Assembly: GCF_003231275.1 (NCBI RefSeq)
Contig: NZ_QKVL01000010.1
Location: 107,467-171,466 of the forward strand
From: Pseudomonas huaxiensis
Lineage (GTDB): Bacteria > Pseudomonadota > Gammaproteobacteria > Pseudomonadales > Pseudomonadaceae
Direction of reading: 5' to 3'
Length of the DNA: 64,000 nt
This document shows, piece after piece, positions 8,752 through 16,889 of this stretch (position 1 is its first letter; each line of letters starts with the position of its first letter). A program made the translations under genes and the position numbers. The notes beneath the pieces were generated by a model. The model did not search any database and was not told where the DNA came from. It was given only the letters and a program-made list of their open reading frames with translations.

Positions 8752-9173
8752 GACAGCACCTTGTTCACGGCGTCGAGCATCACCTGGGGCGAGGCCAGTT
8801 GCATCTCGCGGCTTTCGATGTGCACCGCGACCTGCACCGAGCTGGCGCGGGTCATGCGCTCGCCGGTGGCGGCGTCGCTGATCAGGTAGTTGATCTTCAG
8901 CCGGTTCTCCCATTCCACCAGGCTGGCGCGCACCTTCAGGCGCTGGCCGAACACTGCGCCGCGCACGTAGCGCAGTTGCAGGTCGATCACCGGCCACGCG
9001 TAACCCGAGGCGAGCATTTGCTGATAGTTGTGGCCGAGGTGGTCGAGCAGCGCGCAGCGCGCCACTTCCAGGTATTTGACGTAATGCCCGTGCCAGACCA
9101 CCAGCATGCTGTCGACGTCGAAGAACGGCACCAGCACTTCGGTGTCGACGTGCAGCGCTCCCTGACTACGCAT
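8748..9173 (-). CDS. apeK: acyl-CoA/ACP thioesterase, 4HBT hotdog (ApeK)
   Basis: A 141-residue 4-hydroxybenzoyl-CoA thioesterase-type hotdog protein. The family signature appears as Asp19/Asp21, His28-Gly-His30, Tyr34 and Glu36 in the segment FFDVDSMLVVWHGHYVKYLE. In APE systems ApeK is considered an ACP thioesterase, used for release or proofreading of the chain. The start at 9171-9173 overlaps the ammonia-lyase end by 8 nt, so ribosome coupling is likely. Substrate specificity cannot be deduced from sequence. Confidence 0.87.
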   Translation of the reverse strand: MRSQGALHVDTEVLVPFFDVDSMLVVWHGHYVKYLEVARCALLDHLGHNYQQMLASGYAWPVIDLQLRYVRGAVFGQRLKVRASLVEWENRLKINYLISDAATGERMTRASSVQVAVHIESREMQLASPQVMLDAVNKVLS

Positions 9174-10710
9174 GCAGCCTCCAGTGTTGTGCGGCGATAC
9201 GTTGCAGGCACAGGCGCAGGTCGCTTTCCAGCGCGCGGTCTTCGATTACCGGGGCGAAGTCGCCGAGCAGTTGGTCGTGCATTGCCGCCAGCGCGGGCGG
9301 CAGGTCGCGGGCTTCGGCTTCGCGACCACGCAGCCAGACGCCCTGGTTGGCGGCCAGCAGGGCGGCGGCGGCGACCTGTTCGGTCAGCTCCAGCACCCGC
9401 AGCGCGTCACGGGCGGCGATGGTGCCCATGCTCACCTTGTCCTGGTTGTGGCACTCGGTGGAACGTGAGAATACGCTGGCCGGCATGGTGTTTTTCAGGG
9501 CCTCGGCGGTCCAGGCGCTGGTGCCGATCTGCACGGCCTTGAAGCCGTGGTTGAGCATGGCGCGCTCGGCGCTGGCGCCGGACAGGTTGCTCGGCAGGCC
9601 GTGGTTGTAGCGCACGTCCACCAGCAGAGCGAGCTGGCGGTCGAGCAGGTCGGCGACGTTGGCCACGAGGTTCTTCAGGCTGTCCATGGCGAAGGCGATG
9701 TGCCCGCCATAGAAGTGCCCGCCGTGCAGCACGCGCTCGGCTTCGGCGTCGATGATCGGGTTGTCGTTGGCGCTGTTCAGTTCGGTCTCGATAAACCCGC
9801 GCAGCCAGCCCAGCGAGTCGGCCAGCACGCCCAGCACATGGGGTGCGCAGCGCAGCGAGTAGCGGTCTTGCAGGCGGTGCAGCGGCGCAGTCGGTGCGTC
9901 GATGGCGAGGTCCTGGCGAATCCACGCGGCCACTTGCATCTGGCCCGGGTGCGGCTTGGCGGCGAACAGGCGCTCGTCGAAGTGTTCCGGGTTGCCTTGC
10001 AGGGCGACCACGTTGAGCGCGGTGATGCGGGTCGCCAGCTTGAGCAGGTAATCGGCGCGGGCGAAGGCCTGGCAAGCCAGGCCGGTCATCACGGCGGTGC
10101 CGTTCATCAGCGCCAGGGCTTCTTTGGGCCGCAGCACCAGCGGTTCCCAGCCCAGCTCGCGGTGCACGTCGGCGGCCAGGCGGCGCTCGCCGCGGAACAG
10201 CACTTCGCGCTCGCCGGAGAGGGTCGCGGCGACATAGGACAGCGGTGTCAGGTCACCGCTGGCGCCCACCGAACCTTCTTCCGGGATCAGCGGCAGGATG
10301 TCGTGGGCGAGAAACGCCTGCAGGCGCTCCAGCAGTTCGATGCGCACCCCGGACACGCCGTGGCACAGCGACTGCAAACGGGCGGCGAGCACGGCGCGGG
10401 TCGCCGGGGCGTCCAGCAGACGGCCCAGGCCGCAGCCATGGAAGGTGTAGAGGTGACGCGGCAGTGCTTCGACGTGTTCCAGCGGCACGGCCACCACGCA
10501 GGAGTCGCCGTAGCCGGTGGTGACGCCGTAGATCACGCCTTCCTTGTCCAGCAGGGTGTCGAGGAACTGCGCGCCGCGGGCGATCCGGGCGCGGTAGTCG
10601 GCGTCGGCCTGCAGGCGTGATTCGGCCTGGCGCTGGCTCACGGCCTGGATGTCTTCGATTGAAAGCGGCGACTCGCCGAACGTTACAGGCTCATGCGGAT
10701 GCATCGTCAT
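9166..10710 (-). CDS. MIO-dependent aromatic amino acid ammonia-lyase (HAL/TAL family)
   Basis: A 514-residue histidine/tyrosine/phenylalanine ammonia-lyase. The MIO prosthetic group would form from Ala150-Ser151-Gly152 in GASGDLTPLSY, and the catalytic tyrosine is Tyr61 in YGVTTGYGDS. The substrate-selectivity pair, aligned to His-Leu of Rhodobacter TAL, reads Phe90-His91 (TFHGCGLG), an uncommon combination. In this cluster it should deaminate tyrosine or phenylalanine to 4-coumarate or cinnamate, providing the aryl starter. A histidine catabolic role is unlikely because no hut gene is nearby. Start 10710 has GGAAG 5 nt upstream; the ATG two codons later is an alternative. Confidence 0.9.
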   Translation of the reverse strand: MTMHPHEPVTFGESPLSIEDIQAVSQRQAESRLQADADYRARIARGAQFLDTLLDKEGVIYGVTTGYGDSCVVAVPLEHVEALPRHLYTFHGCGLGRLLDAPATRAVLAARLQSLCHGVSGVRIELLERLQAFLAHDILPLIPEEGSVGASGDLTPLSYVAATLSGEREVLFRGERRLAADVHRELGWEPLVLRPKEALALMNGTAVMTGLACQAFARADYLLKLATRITALNVVALQGNPEHFDERLFAAKPHPGQMQVAAWIRQDLAIDAPTAPLHRLQDRYSLRCAPHVLGVLADSLGWLRGFIETELNSANDNPIIDAEAERVLHGGHFYGGHIAFAMDSLKNLVANVADLLDRQLALLVDVRYNHGLPSNLSGASAERAMLNHGFKAVQIGTSAWTAEALKNTMPASVFSRSTECHNQDKVSMGTIAARDALRVLELTEQVAAAALLAANQGVWLRGREAEARDLPPALAAMHDQLLGDFAPVIEDRALESDLRLCLQRIAAQHWRLHA

Positions 10711-11623
10711 CAGTCTTCCAGAATGGGTAGAAATTGAACCATTGCTGCGGCGCTTGCAGGCAATAGTGGCCAAGGCGGTCGGCGTAGCGTCCGGCCCAGT
10801 CGGCGATCACTTGATCGCGCTGGCCACGGCGCCATTCGATGGCCGGGGCGAAGGGTTCGAGAGTCACCTGGTAACGGCCATCGCGTTTCAGGCAGAAGAA
10901 CAGGTTCGTCTGGCATTTGAGCAAGCCGGCCAGCAGCCATGGGCCTTGCGGGAAGGGCGCCGGATGGCCGAGGAAATCCACCGTGACCGTGCGCCCGCCG
11001 TGCAACGGCACGCGGTCGCCGGCGATCGCCAGCCATTCGCCGCGCTCCAGGCGCTGGCTCAATTGCAGCATGATCGCCGGGTCCAGCTCGCTGACCTGGA
11101 TCAGCCGCAGGTTGGTCGCCCCGGCCTCGCCCAGCAGACGGTTGAAGCGCTCGGCGTGCTTGGTGTGGACCAGCACGTTCATCGTCACTTGCTCGCCCAG
11201 TTCGGCGAGCGCCCGGCACACTTCGAGGTTGCCCAGGTGCGCGCCTACCAGCATCTGCCCGCGTTCGGCGCGCAACTGGCTGCGCAGGTTGGCGGGATCG
11301 ACGATCTCGATCTGATCCAGGCCGAGCCGGCCGTTCCACACATCCAGCTTGTCCAGCAGGGCATCGGCGAAGGCCATGAACTGGCCGAACACCCGGCGAT
11401 GGCTCGGCCGCAGTTCTTGTTGGCCGCTCCATTGCGCCAGGCGCTGCTGGTACTGCCAGGCGCTGTGACGGGCACGGCGTCCGAACAGGAAGAAGTACAG
11501 GACGATGCCGTAGAGGATCGGGCTGAGCAGGCGCCGGCCCAGCAGCTTGACGCCGAAGGCGGTGAGCTTCATCAGCAGGAAGCTGCCGCGCTCTTCGTGG
11601 GCGGCCCAGTGCCGTTCGCTCAT
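10691..11623 (-). CDS. lysophospholipid acyltransferase-family protein (LpxL-like)
   Basis: A 310-residue acyltransferase of the LpxL/HtrB type. An N-terminal hydrophobic segment (about residues 25-50) anchors it. The catalytic His lies in VGAHLGNLEVCR, and the later GDRVPLHGGRTVTVDFLG block is typical of the family. In E. coli the equivalent is the C-terminal half of the two-domain ApeJ (glycosyltransferase-acyltransferase); here the two halves are separate genes overlapping by 4 nt. It should esterify a lipid or sugar carrier with the polyene acid. The ATG at 11623 is chosen over the longer frame because it makes the ATGA overlap. Confidence 0.85.
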   Translation of the reverse strand: MSERHWAAHEERGSFLLMKLTAFGVKLLGRRLLSPILYGIVLYFFLFGRRARHSAWQYQQRLAQWSGQQELRPSHRRVFGQFMAFADALLDKLDVWNGRLGLDQIEIVDPANLRSQLRAERGQMLVGAHLGNLEVCRALAELGEQVTMNVLVHTKHAERFNRLLGEAGATNLRLIQVSELDPAIMLQLSQRLERGEWLAIAGDRVPLHGGRTVTVDFLGHPAPFPQGPWLLAGLLKCQTNLFFCLKRDGRYQVTLEPFAPAIEWRRGQRDQVIADWAGRYADRLGHYCLQAPQQWFNFYPFWKTDDDASA

Positions 11624-12354
11624 GCCCGCCACCGCCGCCAGAGAATGACCGGCGCACGCAGGAGCATGCCGAAGAACAGCTTGGTGTGCATGGTCGAGAT
11701 CAGCGCGTTGTCGTGGAACAGACGGAAATGCGAGAGGCCGTCCTGCGGGTAATGGACCTTGGTCGGCAGCCAGCGCATCGGCTGGTTGCGCCACGCCAGG
11801 CGGACGAGGATTTCCGGGTCGAAGTCCATGCGCCGGCCGAGGTTGACCGAGTTGATCAGGGCCAACACCGGCGGCAGCGGATAGACGCGAAAGCCACACA
11901 TCGAATCGGGAATGCGCAGCGACAGGCTGTTGATCCACACCCACACGTGGGTCAGGTAGCGCGCGTACAAGCGGCCTTTCGGCACGCTTTCGTCGTACTG
12001 CGGAAAGCCGCAGATCAGCGCCTCGGGGTGTTCACGAGACTGTTCGAGAAAGCGGCTGACATCGGCCAGGTCGTGCTGGCCGTCGGCGTCCACCTGCAGG
12101 GCGTGGCTGAAGCCCAGCCGCGCCGCTTCACGCAAGCCGGCCATGACCGCGCCGCCCTTGCCCTGATTGACTGCCAGGCTGACCAGAAACACCTGATCCT
12201 GCTCGGCGAGTTGTTGCAGCACGTGGGCGCAGGCCGGGCTGCTGGCGTCGTCCACCAGCACGCAGGGCAGGCCGACGGCGCGCAGGTCGGCGACCACTGC
12301 GGGCACAGCTCCTTCGTGGTTGAACACCGGGATGACCGCGCAGGGCTTATTCAT
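11620..12354 (-). CDS. family 2 glycosyltransferase
   Basis: A 244-residue GT2 enzyme of the dolichyl-phosphate-mannose-synthase type. It has the N-terminal nucleotide-sugar fold with PVFNHEG, LVDDASS and the metal-binding DAD in QVDADGQHD (about residues 92-100). A weak hydrophobic segment occurs late in the protein. In APE biosynthesis a glycosyltransferase is thought to build the glycan or lipid part to which the polyene is attached. It overlaps the ligase fusion by 8 nt and the acyltransferase by 4 nt. The family is certain; the sugar and acceptor are unknown. Confidence 0.88.
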   Translation of the reverse strand: MNKPCAVIPVFNHEGAVPAVVADLRAVGLPCVLVDDASSPACAHVLQQLAEQDQVFLVSLAVNQGKGGAVMAGLREAARLGFSHALQVDADGQHDLADVSRFLEQSREHPEALICGFPQYDESVPKGRLYARYLTHVWVWINSLSLRIPDSMCGFRVYPLPPVLALINSVNLGRRMDFDPEILVRLAWRNQPMRWLPTKVHYPQDGLSHFRLFHDNALISTMHTKLFFGMLLRAPVILWRRWRA

Positions 12355-14020
12355 CGCCGGCCTCCAGCAGAATGCGGCCGCTGGAGCAGGGCGCGCCGTC
12401 GTTGCTGTAGGCGAAGTAGAGCTTGCCGCGCTCGGCGTCGAAACGCAGGGTCAGCAGCAGGCGATCGCCGGGGCGCACCAGTTGCTGGAACTTCAGCACT
12501 TCCATTCCGGCGAAGCGCCGTGGCCGGTCCAGCAGCGCCTGGCCGAGGGCGATGGCCCAGTCGACCTGGACCACGCCGGGCAGCACCGGGGTCTTCGGGA
12601 AATGGCCGTTGAAGTACACGAGGTCGCCGGAGATCGCCAGGTGCAGGTGAGTTTCCTCGCCGTGCTGCTCTTGCGACAGCACGTCTGGCCCGTGTGGCCG
12701 CGGCGCCTGCAACAGTGCATCGACCGTAGCCTGGGGCAGCTTGCCCTGGGCGGTGTAGGGCAGTTGTCGCAGCAGCCGCCAGCGCCGCGGCAGGGCCAGG
12801 GCTTCGCAGTGCGGGACGAGGTGCGCACGCAGGGTTTCGGTGACGGCGCGTCGGCCCTGGTTGCGCAGGGCGTGCAGGCCGGCGGCGCTGAGTTGCACCA
12901 GCGCGCCGAGGAAGGCCCGGCGTTCCTGGATCATCCCCAGGCGGGTGTCGTCGACCCACGGGTGTTCCAGCAGCGCCTGTTCCAGGGTCGGCAGGGCGAT
13001 GCGTTTTTCTTCCAGCTTGACGATGCGGTCCAGCCGGCCGATCAGGCGGAAGCGCCCGTGCTCGTCGAACGACACCGCGTCGGCACTCTGTTCCACATGG
13101 CCTTCGGGCAGGTAGGGCGACTCGATGCGCAGCGCGCCTTCGTCGCTCTGGCTCAGATGGATCCCGGCGAACGGCTGCCACAGGCTGTCGTCCTGGCGCC
13201 AGGCGATGCCACCGGTTTCCGAGCTGCCGAGGATTTCCGTCGGCCGTTGTCCGAGGCGCTCTTGCAGGACTTGCGCGGCGTCGGCCGAGAGTTCGCCGCC
13301 GCTGGAAAACACCCGGCGCACCGGGCTCAGGGCCGGCCAGTCGAGGTTGTCGCCCATGCGCTTGAGCAGCGCCGGGCTGGCGACCCAGGCGAACGCCGGG
13401 TGCTCGCGGCTGGCGCGCTGCAGGTCTTCGGGGAACGGCAGTTGCCGGCGCACGAACGGGCGACCGGCGCACAGCGGCCAGAGCACCCGGAACAGCAAGC
13501 CGTAGATGTGCTGAGTGGCGACGCTGCCGATGATGCAGGCCGGACCGAGGTCGGTGCCCCACAGGTCTTCCAGCACCCGCACTTCGGCGGCCAGTTGGCG
13601 CAGTTGTTTGTCGATGCGCTTGGGCTCGCCACTGGAACCGGAGGTGCACAGGCTGACGCGGCACTCGCGCAGGTCCAGTTCGGCCGCCGCCAGCGGGGCG
13701 TCGAACAGGGCTTCGGGGCTGTGGTCCTGCTCGCTTATCCACAGGTCGACCTGATCGGCCCAGCGCTGGCGGGTCTGCGCTTGCAGGTCCGCCGGCAGCA
13801 AGACCTGGACCCCGGCGCGCCAGGCGCCGAGCAATGCCACGGCGAGTTGCGCGGCGTCTTCAAGGTACACGGCGACCCGGCGGATGCCCCGGCGTTGCAG
13901 GCCAGCGGCCAGTTGCAGGGCGTGTCCGGTCAGGTCGGCGTGATCCAGCGCCGGGGCGAAGGTGACTGGCCGCACGGCATCGGCCGGCAGCAGCAGTCGC
14001 TCAAGGTTTATCCATTTCAT
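12347..14020 (-). CDS. apeH: acyl-ACP/CoA ligase fused to hotdog dehydratase (ApeH-ApeI fusion)
   Basis: A 557-residue two-domain protein. Residues 1 to about 435 form an AMP-binding ligase: [11 protein letters not shown] (126-136), GSSETGG (265-271), [14 protein letters not shown] (328-341) and Lys427 in TAQGKLPQ. It should adenylate the aryl acid and load it on an ACP. Residues about 455-557 form a FabA/ApeI-type hotdog with His473 and Asp487 in [18 protein letters not shown], which should dehydrate the growing chain. In E. coli these are separate genes, apeH and apeI. Start 14020 has GAGGA 5 nt upstream and forms an ATGA overlap; the frame extending to 14053 is not needed. Confidence 0.9.
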   Translation of the reverse strand: MKWINLERLLLPADAVRPVTFAPALDHADLTGHALQLAAGLQRRGIRRVAVYLEDAAQLAVALLGAWRAGVQVLLPADLQAQTRQRWADQVDLWISEQDHSPEALFDAPLAAAELDLRECRVSLCTSGSSGEPKRIDKQLRQLAAEVRVLEDLWGTDLGPACIIGSVATQHIYGLLFRVLWPLCAGRPFVRRQLPFPEDLQRASREHPAFAWVASPALLKRMGDNLDWPALSPVRRVFSSGGELSADAAQVLQERLGQRPTEILGSSETGGIAWRQDDSLWQPFAGIHLSQSDEGALRIESPYLPEGHVEQSADAVSFDEHGRFRLIGRLDRIVKLEEKRIALPTLEQALLEHPWVDDTRLGMIQERRAFLGALVQLSAAGLHALRNQGRRAVTETLRAHLVPHCEALALPRRWRLLRQLPYTAQGKLPQATVDALLQAPRPHGPDVLSQEQHGEETHLHLAISGDLVYFNGHFPKTPVLPGVVQVDWAIALGQALLDRPRRFAGMEVLKFQQLVRPGDRLLLTLRFDAERGKLYFAYSNDGAPCSSGRILLEAGDE

Positions 14021-14562
14021 GAGCGTCCTCGCACACGTTGTCTTATCAGCCATTCAATGGCGAACATCAGGCCCATCAAGCCGTAGGCGATCAGGCCGTT
14101 GTACAGGGTCCACCAGCTCAGCGGCGCCCACAGGGTCAGCGCTGCGGCGACCAGGCCGTTGGCCAGGAAGAAGCCGCTCCAGACCCAGGTCACCCGGCGG
14201 GTGTAGCGGATGGCGATGTCTGGAAGCTGCGGGTCGGTCAGGCGCGCCAGGCGCTCGACGATCGGCGGCCCGAATTTCAGGCTCAGGCCGAACAGCGTCA
14301 GCATGAATGCACTGACCAGCACCGGGTACCAGCGCAGCAGCGCCGGGTCGTCCACCACCGCCAGCAGCACACAGAAACCGATCGCCACCAGGGCCATCCA
14401 GCGTCCGCCCTGGTTGTTCGGCTGGGTCAGCGCTCGCGCCAGCCACAGCCCGCCCAACAGCAGGCCGAACTGCCACGGCGCGAAATGCTCCATGCCGAAA
14501 TGCACCGCGAACGGATAAAGCAGACCGGCCAGGACCAGCCCGAGGCCGATCAGGCGCTTCAT
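14017..14562 (-). CDS. small integral membrane protein of APE cluster (COG4648-like)
   Basis: A 181-residue membrane protein with about five hydrophobic segments and a short cytoplasmic tail rich in Arg. It resembles the COG4648 proteins found as ApeG between the ACP and ligase genes of APE clusters. Function is unknown; it could hold the biosynthetic enzymes at the inner membrane. ATGA overlaps on both sides (14559-14562 and 14017-14020) show it is translated with its neighbours. Confidence 0.78.
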   Translation of the reverse strand: MKRLIGLGLVLAGLLYPFAVHFGMEHFAPWQFGLLLGGLWLARALTQPNNQGGRWMALVAIGFCVLLAVVDDPALLRWYPVLVSAFMLTLFGLSLKFGPPIVERLARLTDPQLPDIAIRYTRRVTWVWSGFFLANGLVAAALTLWAPLSWWTLYNGLIAYGLMGLMFAIEWLIRQRVRGRS

Positions 14563-14813
14563 GCTTCCTGGGCGACCAGGCGGTACACGGCCTCGACCAC
14601 GTCGTTGACGGTACGCACCGCCTTGAACTCGTCGGCGGCGATTTTCTTGCCGGTCTGGCGCTTGATGTGGTCGATCAGGTCGACGGCGTCGATGCTGTCG
14701 ATTTCCAGGTCCTGGTACAGGTTGGCGTCCAGGGTGATGCGCGCGGCGTCCAGTTCGAACAGTTCGACCAGCGCGTCGCGCAGGATGTTGAAGATGTCTT
14801 CGCGAGTTTGCAT
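14559..14813 (-). CDS. apeF: acyl carrier protein 2 (ApeF-like)
   Basis: An 84-residue acyl carrier protein. The phosphopantetheine attachment serine is in LEIDSIDAVDLIDHI (Ser at about residue 40), and the remaining sequence follows the four-helix ACP pattern. It carries the starter or the growing polyene. It lies 9 nt downstream of a second ACP gene, an arrangement typical of APE clusters, where one ACP takes the aryl starter and the other the malonyl extender chain. Assignment of E versus F rests on gene order after the acyltransferase. Confidence 0.88.
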   Translation of the reverse strand: MQTREDIFNILRDALVELFELDAARITLDANLYQDLEIDSIDAVDLIDHIKRQTGKKIAADEFKAVRTVNDVVEAVYRLVAQEA

Positions 14814-14822
14814 GGTGCGGTC

Positions 14823-15092
14823 TCAGGCTGCCTGTTTGGCGGTGACGAAAGCCGCAAGGCTGGCCACGCTGGTGAAATGGTTGCGGGTGTCTTTGGCGTC
14901 GGCGTCGATCTTGATGCCATAGCGCTTCTGGATGGCCAGGCCCAGTTCCAGGGCGTCGACCGAATCCAGGCCGAGGCCTTCGCCGAACAGCGTCTGGTCG
15001 TCGCCGATGTCGTCGGCGCTGATGTCTTCCAGGCCCAGGGCCTCGATGATCAACAGCTTGATGTCATTGTTCAGTTGCGTTGGTTCGCTCAT
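14823..15092 (-). CDS. apeE: acyl carrier protein 1 (ApeE-like)
   Basis: An 89-residue acyl carrier protein. The modified serine is in GLGLDSVDALELGLAI (Ser at about residue 44). It is strongly acidic, as usual for type II ACPs. The start at 15092 lies 29 nt inside the upstream acyltransferase gene. This ACP is expected to pass chains among the ketosynthase, ketoreductase and dehydratases encoded in the same operon. The match to the family is clear; the exact partner set is inferred. Confidence 0.88.
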   Translation of the reverse strand: MSEPTQLNNDIKLLIIEALGLEDISADDIGDDQTLFGEGLGLDSVDALELGLAIQKRYGIKIDADAKDTRNHFTSVASLAAFVTAKQAA

Positions 15093-15879
15093 CTTCGGCG
15101 AGCTCCTTGATGAAGTACTGGTGCAGATGGTCGTTGAGTTTGCGCGAGGCCTGGGGTGCCGGGCCTTGGCTGGCGAAATCCTGGATGGTGATGTCGGCGC
15201 CGACGTGCAGGCTGAAATGCACCCGGCGCGGCGGTATCCGGTACCAGGGCTCGGCCTTGGTCAGGGTGCTGGGGTTGACCCGGATGGTGACCGGGGTAAT
15301 GAATTGCGCTCCGCGCAGGGCGATGGCCGCCGCGCCGCGGTGGAAGGCCGGGGCCTGGCCGGGCACGGTGCGGGTGCCTTCGGGGAAGATGATCAGTGTC
15401 TGGCCGCTTTGCAGGGCGCCGACCGCGGCGTCGAGCATGTCCATGCTGCCGTCGTTGCTGATGTACTGCGCCGAGGTCACCGGGCCGCGCGTGCACGGGT
15501 TGCGGAACAGGCTCTGCTTGACCACGCAGTTGGCCTGGCGCACCAGGCCGATCAGGAACACCACGTCGATCAGCGACGGGTGGTTGGCGATGATCATCTG
15601 GCCGGGGCGCCCGAGTTTTTCCGCACCGCTGACTTCATAGGTGAGCACGCCGCAGGCGGCCATGAACCGGATGAACCGCCAGAACAGCCAACTGATGGTG
15701 TGGCGGGCGCGTTGCCGGTGGCGGGCGCTGTCACCGGGCAGGCAGGCCAGCAAAGGGAACACCAGCAAGCGCAGGCACAGCCCGCCGAGGCCGAACAGCA
15801 GGAAGCTGATGGCCGTGGCGACGAGGCGCCAGAGATAAGCGTCCTTCGGACGGCTCAGGCCTTGCGTTGCCAGTTCCAT
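15064..15879 (-). CDS. 1-acyl-glycerol-3-phosphate-type acyltransferase (ApeD-like)
   Basis: A 271-residue PlsC-family acyltransferase. The NHx4D catalytic motif is NHPSLID (about residues 118-124) and the glycerol-phosphate-binding motif is FPEGTR (about 165-170). Two hydrophobic segments near the N-terminus indicate membrane attachment. In APE clusters this gene (ApeD) is thought to help build the lipid anchor. It overlaps the chain-length-factor gene by 25 nt upstream and the first ACP by 29 nt downstream. Confidence 0.87.
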   Translation of the reverse strand: MELATQGLSRPKDAYLWRLVATAISFLLFGLGGLCLRLLVFPLLACLPGDSARHRQRARHTISWLFWRFIRFMAACGVLTYEVSGAEKLGRPGQMIIANHPSLIDVVFLIGLVRQANCVVKQSLFRNPCTRGPVTSAQYISNDGSMDMLDAAVGALQSGQTLIIFPEGTRTVPGQAPAFHRGAAAIALRGAQFITPVTIRVNPSTLTKAEPWYRIPPRRVHFSLHVGADITIQDFASQGPAPQASRKLNDHLHQYFIKELAEDERTNATEQ

Positions 15880-16571
15880 GTGCGGCCCTTCAGCGAGTGT
15901 TGGAAAGCGGACTGGTCATCGAGCCGGCAGCGTAGCCAGCTCAAGGCGTGAGGTTCGGTGACGCCGGCGCTGCCCGATGGTGGGGCCAGGGACAGGCTCC
16001 AGTCGTCGCCCGGGGTCAGCAGCAGGCCGACGGCGTAGGCGAACGGCACATCGGTGATCCACGGAAGATAGGCTTCGGGTGGCGTTTCTTCGGCCACGAT
16101 CAGCAGCACGGCGGGCGCGCCGTCATGCAGCAGACCGGCGGCTTCCAGCACGCCCTGCTCGAAACCGTCGTCGGCCGCGGCGATAGCGCTCATCTCGCTG
16201 CGTTCGCCGCGCAGGATCGACCACAGGCCGATCACGGCGTTGTGCACCGACAGGCTGAACTGAGTGGGCGACAGGGGTTCGCCGTTGGCGAGGTCGCTGA
16301 GAATTTCGAAGGTGCGGGGTGTCTCGCCATGGCGGGAGACGAAGACCAGCGGCAGGTCGTCCAGGCCTTCGGCCAAGGGCCAGCCCACGGCGAACGCCAT
16401 GCGTGCCAGGCGGCTGAGGCGGCGACGCTGCATGGCCGGCAGGAACGACACGTCCGGCGTTTGTTCGCCATCATCGGCGATGCTGGCGCCCTGGCTCCAT
16501 TGCTGCCAGTCGCCCACCGTTTGAAGGCCCGGCGCCCAAGCGCGCCACTGGCTGATATTGAAATTGATCAC
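15855..16571 (-). CDS. apeC: beta-ketoacyl synthase chain-length-factor domain protein (ApeC-like)
   Basis: A 238-residue protein of the truncated ketosynthase type (Ketoacyl-synt_2). Recognisable segments are FNISQWRAWAPGL at the start, RRRLSRLARMA and FVSRHGE. The length covers only half of a ketosynthase and no reactive cysteine is seen, so it should act as a chain-length factor pairing with ApeO. The GTG at 16571 is preferred (MINFNISQW, with AGGGCGAG upstream) over the longer frame to 16745, whose extra residues look non-coding. It appears to be the first gene of the APE operon, as no other minus-strand gene lies upstream before 17776. Confidence 0.85.
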   Translation of the reverse strand: MINFNISQWRAWAPGLQTVGDWQQWSQGASIADDGEQTPDVSFLPAMQRRRLSRLARMAFAVGWPLAEGLDDLPLVFVSRHGETPRTFEILSDLANGEPLSPTQFSLSVHNAVIGLWSILRGERSEMSAIAAADDGFEQGVLEAAGLLHDGAPAVLLIVAEETPPEAYLPWITDVPFAYAVGLLLTPGDDWSLSLAPPSGSAGVTEPHALSWLRCRLDDQSAFQHSLKGRTWNWQRKA

Positions 16572-16889
16572 GGTGTTGATTCTCGCCCTGAGGGACTTCC
16601 ATGCCGAGGGGTGACTCGGAGCAACGGCCAGCAGGGGCGACACTATCGCCGAGTGCCGCGCATTATCCGGGTGCAGTGGGTTCGTAGCAAACAAACAGTC
16701 AAATAAAATTGCTTGACTGGGAGGCTCAGACCCCAGCTTGCCCATTGTATTTTCTGGCGCGGGCCTTTCCCGACAGGCGGTGGTATCGGGTTGTCGGTCG
16801 GCTGCCCCGATTCTTGAGCGTCACAACGCTGGTCAAGTCGGTGACGGACTCACATACTCGGACATTCCCTGATACACGGAGGTCTTTCC
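16572..16889. other. divergent intergenic region apeC / parA
   Basis: This 318-bp gap separates the APE operon (leftwards) from parA (rightwards) and must hold both promoters. The only clear structure is the inverted repeat at 16696-16719. A strong ribosome site GGAGGT for parA is at 16878-16883. No convincing -35/-10 pair was found on either strand, and the small open frames here look fortuitous. Confidence 0.6.
16696..16719. promoter_or_regulatory. inverted repeat, candidate operator for the APE operon
   Basis: Two 7-bp arms, CAGTCAA and TTGACTG, are separated by a 10-bp AT-rich spacer in an otherwise GC-rich gap about 125 bp upstream of the apeC start. The size fits a dimeric regulator site such as a LysR- or TetR-type protein. 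Function is inferred from position and symmetry only. Confidence 0.4.
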
